Positions 33,424-41,057 of a DNA stretch of 64,000 nt are shown here, in pieces (position 1 is the first letter of the stretch; each line of letters starts with the position of its first letter). The translations under genes and the position numbers were made by a program. A model generated the notes under the pieces. The model was not told where the DNA came from. It saw nothing but the letters and a program-made list of their open reading frames with translations, and ran no database searches. The stretch covers positions 103,931-167,930 of the forward strand of contig CABJBM010000014.1 of NCBI GenBank assembly GCA_902363835.1, written 5' to 3'. Origin of the DNA: Lachnospiraceae bacterium. GTDB lineage: Bacteria; Bacillota; Clostridia; Lachnospirales; Lachnospiraceae.

Positions 33424-34776
33424 ATGAAAAGAAAAGGTCTCATCATGCTGGCTGTTACCGCTATGCTGGCGATTGGTGCTGCATCGATGGATGCCTGGGC
33501 TGCGGAAGGTTGGGCTCAGGCGGGAAGCACCTGGGTTTATTATGATTCAAGCGGGAGTAAGGTAACAAACACCTGGAAAAAAGGTGCGGACAACCTTTGG
33601 AGGTATTTAAACACCAACGGTGAAATGGCCATAAATACCTGGGTGGAAAATACTTATTACATGGATTCCAACGGAATTCTGGTCACGGATAAATGGATGA
33701 AGTTCCAGGATTCAGGCAATTCCCAATATAAATGGTATTATTTCGGCAGCAGCGGAAAAGCCATTATGGACAACTGGTCCAAGATCAATAACAAGTGGTA
33801 TTACTTTGATTCCAACGGGGAGATGCAGACCGGCTGGGTTCTTGATAATATGTATTACTGCGGAACCGACGGGGCCATGCGCACCGGCTGGCAGAAGCTT
33901 CTTTCACCGGACAGCGATTACGACGGGGACCGTGTCACTCCAGGGGATAGTGATGATGGAAAGTCCTGGTACTATTTTAACGACAGCGGTAAAAAATATA
34001 TTCCAAAGGATATATCAGGAGATTATGCCACCTATAAGATTGACGGAGTTGCCTATTGCTTTGATTCAGATGGAGCGCTTCAGACCGGCTGGAAGAACGT
34101 GGGAATTGACAATGCCGAGTATGAGATCCAGAATTATAAATATTATGACAGCAACGGAAAGCTGAGAGTTGGCTGGTATTCCGTGGAGCCGCCTGAGGAC
34201 TTATCCGGCTATGAAGAGAGTGTGGAGTGGTTTTATTTTTCCAATTCCGGAGTTCCAAAGACCGGCCCTAAGGAAGGAAGTGCCAGCACTCAGAATATAA
34301 CCAAAATAAATGACAAAACCTATTTGTTTAATAACCTGGGCAATCCTGTATATGGACTGCAGAAGGTGAAGATTGGAACTACTTCAGAATATACGGCTTA
34401 TTATTTCGGAGACAAGAAGACCAGCACCATGCAGAAAGGCAAGGTAAAGGTGATTGAAGGGGACGGCAGCGAAGCCACTTATTATTTCAGTGACAGCGGC
34501 CGGGGATATACCGGAGTTAAGGATGGTTCCTTATACTATATGGGCAAGATTCAATGCGCAGATGAAGGAACCAAGTACGAAGCCATTGCCATTCCTACGG
34601 GAAGCACCACGACAACCTATGTGGTAAACACCTCCGGCAAGGTGGCAAAGAATACAACCGTAAAGAACTCTGACGGAGTGAAGTATAAGACCGGAAGCAA
34701 CGGAAACTTATTGAAGGTGGATGATGAAACTCCAAGCGGAGAAGGCAGAACCCCTACGGAACCGGTCTGGGAGTAA
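33424..34776 (+). CDS. Secreted cell wall-binding repeat protein (choline/glucan-binding type)
   Basis: 450 residues. A signal peptide ends near AWAAE. The rest is about 18 to 20 aromatic-rich repeats (WVYYDSSGSKV, KWYYFDSNGEMQTGW, YYCGTDGAMRTGW, WYYFNDSG) of the CW_binding_1 type that bind choline teichoic acids or glucans. Inserted acidic stretches (SPDSDYDGDRVTPGDSDDG) may bind calcium. No catalytic domain is present, so it is a wall-attached structural or adhesive protein, or a partner of an enzyme encoded elsewhere. AAGGAG lies upstream. Confidence 0.85.
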   Translation: MKRKGLIMLAVTAMLAIGAASMDAWAAEGWAQAGSTWVYYDSSGSKVTNTWKKGADNLWRYLNTNGEMAINTWVENTYYMDSNGILVTDKWMKFQDSGNSQYKWYYFGSSGKAIMDNWSKINNKWYYFDSNGEMQTGWVLDNMYYCGTDGAMRTGWQKLLSPDSDYDGDRVTPGDSDDGKSWYYFNDSGKKYIPKDISGDYATYKIDGVAYCFDSDGALQTGWKNVGIDNAEYEIQNYKYYDSNGKLRVGWYSVEPPEDLSGYEESVEWFYFSNSGVPKTGPKEGSASTQNITKINDKTYLFNNLGNPVYGLQKVKIGTTSEYTAYYFGDKKTSTMQKGKVKVIEGDGSEATYYFSDSGRGYTGVKDGSLYYMGKIQCADEGTKYEAIAIPTGSTTTTYVVNTSGKVAKNTTVKNSDGVKYKTGSNGNLLKVDDETPSGEGRTPTEPVWE

Positions 34777-34818
34777 GATAAAGACGATTAGGGGCCAAAT
34801 ACAGGGAAAATGTTTGAC

Positions 34819-34843
34819 AGCAGAACGTAAAATACGTTCTGCT
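34819..34843 (+). terminator. Perfect hairpin after the wall-binding protein gene
   Basis: AGCAGAACGTA and TACGTTCTGCT form an 11-bp stem with a three-base loop, 42 bases after the stop. No U-tract follows, so termination is uncertain. Confidence 0.4.
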
Positions 34844-34940
34844 AGAGACTATAGATAAAGTCCGCGGCATATGGCAGTCCGTCATAAGACAGTATGAAAA
34901 CTTAAACCGTTAATGGGCGTCTGCCAAGTGAAATGTTAAA

Positions 34941-34983
34941 AACAAGTGTATCGTTCTTTGTGGACGATACACTTGTTTTTTGT
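34941..34983 (+). terminator. Strong intrinsic terminator
   Basis: AACAAGTGTATCGT (34941-34954) pairs exactly with ACGATACACTTGTT (34964-34977), then TTTTGTTTTG. It stands just before the mobilisation-gene relic and may have come with it. Confidence 0.85.
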
Positions 34984-35033
34984 TTTGTGTCCTTATAAGT
35001 AGAATAAAATATTTGTATAGAGGACAAAACAAT

Positions 35034-35225
35034 ATGCCAAAACGAAATCTGCGGCTTCATATTATGTTAACTCACGAGGAATTAGCCGCCATACGGGAAC
35101 GCATGGCAGAAGTCAACAGTCAAAATCAGGGTGCTTTTCTTTGCAAGATGATGATTGACGGATATGCCGTAAATGTTGATCTCGCACCTGTAAAAGAACT
35201 CATATCCTTGCAACGCCGAAGTTAA
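35034..35225 (+). pseudogene. MobC-like mobilisation protein, truncated
   Basis: 63 residues starting MPKRNLRLHIMLTHEELAAI and ending DGYAVNVDLAPVKELISLQRRS. It matches the N-terminal half of MobC/relaxosome accessory proteins of clostridial mobilisable elements, which normally continue with a conserved N-x2-NQIAK segment. A TAA cuts it off there. No relaxase is nearby, so this is a relic of an integrated mobile element. Confidence 0.65.
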
Positions 35226-35542
35226 ATAAGGAATGAGCGATAGCGAAATAACGCAACATCAGCCGGGTTTGGGGAGGCTCACCAACAAGCAATTTTGAGG
35301 ATTTTACCTTGCGGCAAAATCCTCAAAATGTGCAAGTGTGTGAACACTTGTCCTGCTTGCGGAATAGTGGTAAGGCTTAAAATCCAATATCATTGCGGCA
35401 TGATGCAATCGGAGTTATACTAATAAAATCGGCATGATTTTGAATTGCAACCGCATTTGCCCGCATCGGTTGACAAAATGCAAAGCGGACTTTATAGTGA
35501 TTCTTTTATTTGAAAGGTACAATATCCCCAAGGAGGATGAAA
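35226..35542. other. Gene-free stretch with oriT-like inverted repeats
   Basis: Two inverted repeats lie back to back: ATTTTGAGGATTTT/AAAATCCTCAAAAT (35292-35305 and 35316-35329) and CAAGTGT-GTGA-ACACTTG (35333-35350). Such hairpins next to a mobC-like gene resemble a transfer origin. The rest holds no gene. Confidence 0.4.
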
Positions 35543-36085
35543 ATGAGCTTATCAAAGAAAATCTATGAGTTAAGAAAAGCTAACAATTTATCGCAAGAGC
35601 AATTGGCTGAAAAGGTAAATGTTTCTCGACAGTCTATTTCTAAATGGGAGTCGGGAGAAACAATACCGGAAATCGAGAGGGTAATTGAATTAAGTAAGAT
35701 CTTCAATGTCTCAACCGATTATCTGTTATTATCAAGTGAGGTGGAAGATTTGACAAATCGAACAGAACAATTAGAAAAGAAGCAGGAGGACTTAAAAATG
35801 GAAGTTCAGCAGCAGCAAATAAAAACCGAACGTATTTTAAGAAGCCTATACGTTTATGCTATTGCGTTTGCAATTTTTGCTTTTCTACATCTACCCTATG
35901 TCTCATTCTTTTTAGATATAGAAGATTTACGCTTCTATTGGCTTTCTTCTATCTTGCTAATTGCCACTGCTATCGTTTTGCAAATCAATTTGAAGATAAC
36001 AAAAGAATATCTTTACAACACAACAGATAATTCAGTTAGTAAAAATGATAGGAGTGAAACAGGTAATGAAAAAAACGAAAATTAG
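35543..36085 (+). CDS. XRE-family regulator with C-terminal membrane helices
   Basis: 180 residues. An HTH_3 domain ([20 protein letters not shown], about 12-31) is followed by a coiled coil ([20 protein letters not shown]) and two hydrophobic helices ([20 protein letters not shown] and [18 protein letters not shown]). The protein is therefore a membrane-tethered DNA-binding protein. The ATG at 35543, six bases after AAGGAGG, is better than the one at 35537, which touches it. The next gene overlaps by 20 bases. Confidence 0.85.
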   Translation: MSLSKKIYELRKANNLSQEQLAEKVNVSRQSISKWESGETIPEIERVIELSKIFNVSTDYLLLSSEVEDLTNRTEQLEKKQEDLKMEVQQQQIKTERILRSLYVYAIAFAIFAFLHLPYVSFFLDIEDLRFYWLSSILLIATAIVLQINLKITKEYLYNTTDNSVSKNDRSETGNEKNEN

Positions 36086-36533
36086 AGCAGCGCACATAAT
36101 TACCGTTGTCTGCCTTATTACTGCAACGGTATTACTATACTTCCTTGTCAACAACATAGTAATCAGACAAGGGACAGTCTTTGAGTTTAAGGCCAGTGGT
36201 ACTGGAAATAACGGCTTTAACCGGGAAGCAATAGTCTACACTGAAGATGGCACCACATACGTTACATTCGCCGGAAAGATTAAGACCGATGGTACGGCCG
36301 AGATTTCTATGATTGCAGAGGACGGTAAAGTTGTATACAGCGACACCTACACAGCGGTGAAATCTGAAAAGCTGGATATTAAAATAACCAATTTAACCCC
36401 TCAGACCTATTACATTTTGAGGTTCTCAAGCAATAATGCAAATACTGGATATCTTCTTTTAACCACAGAGCAAGCATTAGTAGAACGTCCGGAACGTCCA
36501 GAGCGTACCATTCCAGAACGTCGTTCAAAATAA
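36066..36533 (+). CDS. Membrane-anchored hypothetical protein
   Basis: 155 residues. One N-terminal helix ([20 protein letters not shown]) anchors a beta-rich extracellular domain ([40 protein letters not shown]), perhaps Ig-like. It ends in Arg/Pro/Glu repeats ([13 protein letters not shown]). Translation is probably coupled to the membrane-bound XRE regulator, suggesting a sensor or effector pair. Family not recognised. Confidence 0.65.
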   Translation: MKKTKIRAAHIITVVCLITATVLLYFLVNNIVIRQGTVFEFKASGTGNNGFNREAIVYTEDGTTYVTFAGKIKTDGTAEISMIAEDGKVVYSDTYTAVKSEKLDIKITNLTPQTYYILRFSSNNANTGYLLLTTEQALVERPERPERTIPERRSK

Positions 36534-36540
36534 AATATAA

Positions 36541-36900
36541 CTATCGCCCCAACGTGCTGTGCGATAAGGCATTGTTGGTTGATTCTTTCTCTTTCTTCTC
36601 TATGGTGTCCCTCGCCAGATTGACATAAGCGTTCAAGTTCTGCACCTGCATACTGGTGATACCGTCCACATAAATTTTAATGTCGGCCAGAAGCTTTACA
36701 AAGTCCTTATGCGCTGCCATTTCATATAGCAGCCGGATATTGATTTTCCCACTTTTCAATAAGTCTATCATGGCATCACTCAAATGCAGGTCTGCAAGAT
36801 CGGCGTTTGGGTGCTTTTTGTTTTCCGTCAGTCCCAGCAGGTAATCAGTGGACACGCCGTAGAATTTCGCCAGCGTCACAATGCTGGTATGGCAGACGTA
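36541..36900 (-). pseudogene. C-terminal part of an XRE-family regulator
   Basis: Reading leftwards: LAKFYGVSTDYLLGLTENKK, the end of a phage-type HTH_3 domain, then a helical C-terminal region (SDAMIDLLKSGKINIRLLYE). The recognition helix and everything N-terminal are missing, and no ribosome-binding site precedes the first ATG at 36879. Probably a fragment left by a deletion or insertion near 36900. Confidence 0.6.
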
Positions 36901-36934
36901 ATATTTTAGAGGAAATCTAAAACAAAATGCAGAG

Positions 36935-36966
36935 AAAAGCAGTCCTTTGGGGCTGCTTTTTTGCTG
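36935..36966. terminator. Bidirectional terminator
   Basis: AAAAGCAG and CTGCTTTT (36935-36942 and 36953-36960) with inner G-C/G-U pairs and T's on both flanks. It most likely ends the leftward methyltransferase gene. Confidence 0.7.
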
Positions 36967-37009
36967 CTCAAAACAATGGGGTTATATAAGTGAATCAAGA
37001 GTACTTCTT

Positions 37010-37813
37010 TTATGATGTCGAAGAAATCATAAATTTTGCAATTCTGTTATTTACGTTGGTCAGCATGGGGGAGAGTAATGTGATAAAAAAAGGTGAAAAC
37101 CGCTTCATCACGGGGGTGTAGTTCCATTCTTCCTTTAGTTTTGCATATGGGCAGATGAGTTCAAACTCTTTGGATTCCTTCACACCCCACTGAAACACAG
37201 CATTGGTTTTATTGATTGTGTCATGCTGTTTCTGGTTCTTGAGAGTAAACGACGACAGCAATTCAATCAGAAGCGTACAATCTGGAAATGCATCGTGGAT
37301 CATACCCATCAGAACTTTGATTTCAGCCGCTGAAAAATACATGATCAACCCTTCCATAATAATGAGCACTTCACCATTCGGAGCAATTTCACTAATCCAA
37401 CCCCTTTCCAGCACGGAATAAGAGATCATTGTTTCGCGTTCCACAACAGGTAGCAGCTGTGCTCTTAAATTGGCAATTGACTGAAAATCAACATTGTACC
37501 ATTGTATGTTTCCATTATCCACGCGATGGAACCGGGTATCCAATCCGCAGCCAAGATTAATACAGGTACAATGAGGATGCTCTTTGATAAAAGCTTTTAC
37601 TTCCCGGTCCAAAATGATTGTTCTGGCGGCACATCCCCATAGGCTCATTTTGCCTTTTTCGAATTTTGTAAAGTCATAGTCCAGTTTTTCTGTCATTTCA
37701 ATTGCATACTGATCAAAAAAGGCTGGATTTTCTTTCTTACTCTCTATTGCCCTGGCATACATGGGAATGAGCATGGTTTCCGGTACGCCTGATAATTGGA
37801 TACTGACTTTCAT
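37010..37813 (-). CDS. Class I SAM methyltransferase, LCMT/Tcmp O-methyltransferase-like
   Basis: 267 residues. Motif I is CINLGCGLDTRFHRVDNG and the acidic contact is QWYNVDFQS; LIIMEGLIMYFSAAEI is the usual motif of the leucine carboxyl methyltransferase/polyketide O-methyltransferase group. Clostridial members are often found singly and annotated as polyketide synthesis methylases. The ATG at 37813 has AAGGTGGAG upstream. A TetR-type operator-like repeat at 37855 suggests inducible control. Confidence 0.85.
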   Translation of the reverse strand: MKVSIQLSGVPETMLIPMYARAIESKKENPAFFDQYAIEMTEKLDYDFTKFEKGKMSLWGCAARTIILDREVKAFIKEHPHCTCINLGCGLDTRFHRVDNGNIQWYNVDFQSIANLRAQLLPVVERETMISYSVLERGWISEIAPNGEVLIIMEGLIMYFSAAEIKVLMGMIHDAFPDCTLLIELLSSFTLKNQKQHDTINKTNAVFQWGVKESKEFELICPYAKLKEEWNYTPVMKRFSPFFITLLSPMLTNVNNRIAKFMISSTS

Positions 37814-38175
37814 CGGATACTCTCCACCTTTCATAATAAGAGATAAAAATAATAAGTTAGTAATGACTAACTAAATTCTATCATATTTATCGGCTTAAAA
37901 CAAATAAATTCTATCCATTCGTCGTTATCTGGATTTTTCAGTGTCATTGTGTCGCTGGAAACTAAAATAGTATTTTGATGCCATCAGGTCATGATGTTGA
38001 TCAGATAATTGATTTACAGCTCGGTGGTGCAGATGGTATAGGTTAATGGCTTTCTTATATCTATGATTGAAAAAAGAATTATGCTATACTGTTTATTAGT
38101 CGGATAATGCAATGTTTAGGATAATTGTTTTATATCATATTATTTATATTTTATACAAATAGGAGTAGAGAATAC
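37814..38175. other. Gene-free stretch with one operator-like repeat
   Basis: The only clear element is AGTTAGT-AATG-ACTAACT at 37855-37872 (see its own entry). The remainder is A/T-rich, with no other clear hairpin, repeat or gene. Confidence 0.5.
37855..37872. promoter_or_regulatory. TetR-type operator-like palindrome
   Basis: AGTTAGT and ACTAACT are exact reverse complements around AATG, about 40 bases upstream of the methyltransferase start. No TetR gene is in the window next to it. Confidence 0.5.
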
Positions 38176-38648
38176 ATGGCTTATACAGTTTATGATAAAG
38201 CAAAGTGGCATTTTGATAGCAAAGATTTTCCAAATGACATTTTAGATGTTGAGTGCGGGGCAACGCACATTGCTTTTTTCTAAGATGGTGTATTGAGAAT
38301 GATTTTTTAAGTAAAACAGTATTTGATGATTATGCAGAAGAGATCAGAAGTGTTAAAGTAGGAAATTTGAATTGCAGAGATTTCTTCATGCAAATGGATG
38401 GTGTTTTTACTTCTGAAGAACTTAACGCCAAAGGTCAAAAATTTGCAAGCGCATACTATAAATCTAACAAAACAAAGTTTGCTAAACAATTTGGATGGTA
38501 TTTATCTGATTATGATGAACTTACATTCAAATATATAAAAGAGCCGTACACAAGGGATAACTGGTACTTTTTCTTTGAAAATTCGGAAGAAAACTATCTT
38601 TTAGTAAAAGCCGTTATTGATAAACGTTACAGAGAATTTCTTTCGTAG
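38176..38648 (+). pseudogene. DUF7832-like protein with a one-base frameshift
   Basis: The frame starting MAYTVYDKAKWHFDSKDFPN reaches ECGATHIAFF and hits TAA; shifted by one base in the run of six T's at 38273-38278 it continues LRWCIENDFLSKTVFDDYAE to YREFLS. Both halves match one small cytosolic family of unknown role, often in immunity-protein neighbourhoods. A sequencing error in the T run is possible, in which case the gene is intact (about 157 residues). Confidence 0.65.
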
Positions 38649-38855
38649 AAATTAAGCATAATGCGCAAGTTCTTAAAATTTACATTGGCATGAGTTATAC
38701 CATTAGTATTCAGCACATACATGTGAAACGGTATGGATTATAACAATGGCTTCCGGAAATACACTAACACATAAGGATTGCTGATTTGTGTATAACGTTG
38801 CTTGAAGATGCAGCAAACAAAACACAGATTATACAACCACAGGGGGGAATAACAA

Positions 38856-39734
38856 GTGGAATATCAAAATTATTTTCAGCAGGATTTGAGCAAAGAAGGA
38901 CGGCCCGGAGAGGTTTTCGTAATAAGGCTTTTGATGAAGGAACCGGTGGAACTGCCGGAGAGAGCTCAGATGGAAGCAGTTATGTCTCAGCATCTTTCGG
39001 ATGTTGAGTGTTTCTGGCATGATGAAAAAGGTACGGGCTTTGCAGCTAAGAAATATTTAGCGGAATTTAAGGATGCGTCTCTTCCGCCACAATTGATGGT
39101 TACCCCCTGTACTTCTTTTGACGAAGAGAGTATAGATGATTTTCAAAAAGGCCAAATGTGGAATTGCATGGCGGAGCGGGAAAAAATACTGAAAGAATGC
39201 CGGTACCAAGTTATTGCCAATGATATGCTGGCTGCAACACTTTCAGCCAAAGACAGGGCGGAGCTGGATATGGATTTTCTGGAAGCCCTGGTTGAACTAT
39301 ACCCACAATGCGAGGCTGTCTATTTACATACGTCCGGAAAGATGTTTCCTGCTGAGCAAATACGGAACCACCAGATTTCAAGAGAAGAACGTTTCATTCA
39401 TTTTGCTGTGAATGCCCGTTTCTTTAATATTCAAAATACCAATGACATGATTGTAGATACCGTGGGTATGAGTACGTTGCTCCTGCCAGATATCCAGTAT
39501 CATTTTCATGATATAGAGCCAAATTGGGTGGTGGGTCACGCATATACAGTTGCTTCCTATATTTTGAAAAACGAAGAATCTTTAAAGGATGGCGACACCA
39601 TTGACGGTATTGTTAACGGACAGTTTGATTCAAATATACAGTGGAAATGCCGTTGCGAAGATTCCTTAATCCAGCCGCTCAGGCCAGTATTTGATATTGA
39701 TATGGGTGAATATGCTTCCGGCAATCGTGAATGA
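38856..39734 (+). CDS. DUF4026/DUF4261-like protein, unknown function
   Basis: 292 residues, cytoplasmic, acidic. The GTG start follows GGGGGG by eight bases. The C-terminal third (PNWVVGHAYTVASYILKNEE, DGDTIDGIVNG) has the pattern of DUF4261; the N-terminal part may be DUF4026. The role is unknown; such proteins occur singly in Firmicutes, sometimes with polymorphic-toxin immunity genes. Confidence 0.65.
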   Translation: MEYQNYFQQDLSKEGRPGEVFVIRLLMKEPVELPERAQMEAVMSQHLSDVECFWHDEKGTGFAAKKYLAEFKDASLPPQLMVTPCTSFDEESIDDFQKGQMWNCMAEREKILKECRYQVIANDMLAATLSAKDRAELDMDFLEALVELYPQCEAVYLHTSGKMFPAEQIRNHQISREERFIHFAVNARFFNIQNTNDMIVDTVGMSTLLLPDIQYHFHDIEPNWVVGHAYTVASYILKNEESLKDGDTIDGIVNGQFDSNIQWKCRCEDSLIQPLRPVFDIDMGEYASGNRE

Positions 39735-39810
39735 CAAAGCTTTTGTATCTATAAAGGTAAATGCACGAATGCAGAGTTTCCAATATACATAGATGATAGG
39801 AAAAGTGTGG

Positions 39811-39924
39811 ATGGAACTAAAAGTCGGGCTGACATTTGTGAACATAAATTTAAAGAAACTAGCAAAACTGAAAGAAAAATTGAAGGAAAAACCGGTTATC
39901 CCAAATACAAGATCCCGAAAATGA
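39811..39924 (+). pseudogene. Scrap of a transposase C-terminus
   Basis: 37 codons: MELKVGLTFVNINLKKLAKL and a short basic tail. GLTF-x-NLKKLAK is a common end of DDE transposases. It sits directly before the promoter of the SAM-hydrolase gene. Confidence 0.45.
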
Positions 39925-39928
39925 AATC

Positions 39929-39957
39929 TTGACAGAAAAATAAAAAACTTTTATACT
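39929..39957 (+). promoter_or_regulatory. Promoter of the first SAM-hydrolase gene
   Basis: TTGACA-N17-TATACT, then GACC. The promoter at 40879 has the same boxes and spacing. CCTTGCAAGG at 39960-39970 is palindromic and could be an operator for the downstream GntR-type regulator. Confidence 0.8.
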
Positions 39958-40008
39958 GACCTTGCAAGGGCATTCTCGAAAACCCTTAGCCAAAAGGAAA
40001 GATAAATC

Positions 40009-40869
40009 ATGAAGAAACCACTTATTTTACAGTCGGATTTTGGAATGGCAGACGGCGCGGTCAGCGCCATGTACGGAGTTGCATACGGCGTATCAGAAGA
40101 TTTGAATATTTCAGATCTGACCCATGAGATTCCCCAGTATGATATATGGGAAGCCTCCTACCGTCTGATTCAGACTGTCAGCTACTGGTCAGAGGGTTCT
40201 GTTTTTGTCAGCGTGGTTGATCCGGGCGTTGGTTCTACCAGGCGCAGCATCGTGGTGCGGACAAAGAACGGGCAATACATTGTTACCCCGGACAACGGAA
40301 CCCTGACCCATGTTAAGAGGATCACCGGTCTGGAAAGCGCACGTGTCATTGATGAGAGCATCAACCGCCTTCCAAACTCAGGAGAGAGCTATACCTTTCA
40401 TGGGCGGGATATTTACGCTTACACAGGAGCAAAACTGGCGGCAGGAATCATTACTTTTGAGGAAGTAGGGCCGGAGGTTTCCACAGAAAGCGTAATTGAG
40501 CTGCCGGTTGTAGAGGCTGTTTATGATGGAGAAAAGGTAAGCGGCACCATTGATGTGCTGGATGTGAGATTTGGAAGCCTGTGGACAAATATTCCGAGAG
40601 AGCTTTTTAAAAACCTGGGAATAAATCACGGCGGAAGGGTGGAAATCAGCATTGAAAATGAGACGCGTACCTTATATAAAAATATTTTGGTTTACGCGAA
40701 AAGCTTTGCCGATGTATATGTGGGAGAACCACTGGTATATGTCAATAGTCTGGACTGCATGGCAGTGGCGATTAACCAGGGGAATTTCTCAAGAGCGTAT
40801 AATATAGGAACAGGAACAAACTGGAGAATTACAATAAGAAAGGCTCCCCGGATTATTTACGATGACTGA
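40009..40869 (+). CDS. SAM hydrolase (SAM hydroxide adenosyltransferase, DUF62), copy 1
   Basis: 286 residues. Family blocks: LQSDFGMADGAVSAMYGV, ISDLTHEIPQYD, VFVSVVDPGVGSTRR, IVTPDNGTLTHV and the C-terminal domain with GNFSRAYNIGTGTNW. DUF62 enzymes use water to convert SAM to adenosine and methionine and are related to fluorinases. The Asp in SDFG and the DPGVG and PDNG blocks that hold SAM are intact. It has its own promoter, and copy 2 lies at 45223. Confidence 0.92.
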   Translation: MKKPLILQSDFGMADGAVSAMYGVAYGVSEDLNISDLTHEIPQYDIWEASYRLIQTVSYWSEGSVFVSVVDPGVGSTRRSIVVRTKNGQYIVTPDNGTLTHVKRITGLESARVIDESINRLPNSGESYTFHGRDIYAYTGAKLAAGIITFEEVGPEVSTESVIELPVVEAVYDGEKVSGTIDVLDVRFGSLWTNIPRELFKNLGINHGGRVEISIENETRTLYKNILVYAKSFADVYVGEPLVYVNSLDCMAVAINQGNFSRAYNIGTGTNWRITIRKAPRIIYDD

Positions 40870-40878
40870 ATTTCCGGC

Positions 40879-40907
40879 TTGACAATTAAAAATCCATAGA
40901 TTATACT
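40879..40907 (+). promoter_or_regulatory. Promoter of the regulator-ECF transporter operon
   Basis: TTGACA-N17-TATACT, starting nine bases after the stop of the SAM-hydrolase gene. The same boxes as the promoter at 39929 suggest co-regulation. Confidence 0.8.
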
Positions 40908-40908
40908 G

Positions 40909-40998
40909 AAACCAGCTTGTTCAACAAGCTGGTTTTGGGCAAGGACGGGCAGAACAAATCTTCACGGTTACGTGAATATTTGCTCTGCATTTTTTTTA
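40909..40998 (+). promoter_or_regulatory. Leader with palindrome and premature terminator (attenuator)
   Basis: Within the transcript leader there are two hairpins. The first, AAACCAGCTTGTT/ACAAGCTGGTTT (40909-40935), is at the start of the RNA and may also be a DNA operator. The second (40949-40988; GCAGA/TCTGC outside, AAAT/ATTT and TTCACG/CGTGAA inside) is followed by eight T's at 40990-40997: a full intrinsic terminator 60 bases before the start codon. Confidence 0.7.
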
Positions 40999-41057
40999 AA
41001 CAAAATCAGCGAAAATTCTTTCAGCCTCTGCAGGAGGTGGAAAAGGAGGGGGACCTT

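Noticed and set aside
34801-34940. The stretch with CCGCGGCATATGGCAG and TGGGCGTCTGCC looked like a tRNA or att site.
   Set aside because: No cloverleaf or T-loop could be drawn, and no matching repeat was found elsewhere in the window.
39960-40008. Possible riboswitch before the first SAM hydrolase gene, given its substrate.
   Set aside because: The leader is only about 45 bases and lacks SAM-riboswitch features or a terminator; only a short palindrome is present.
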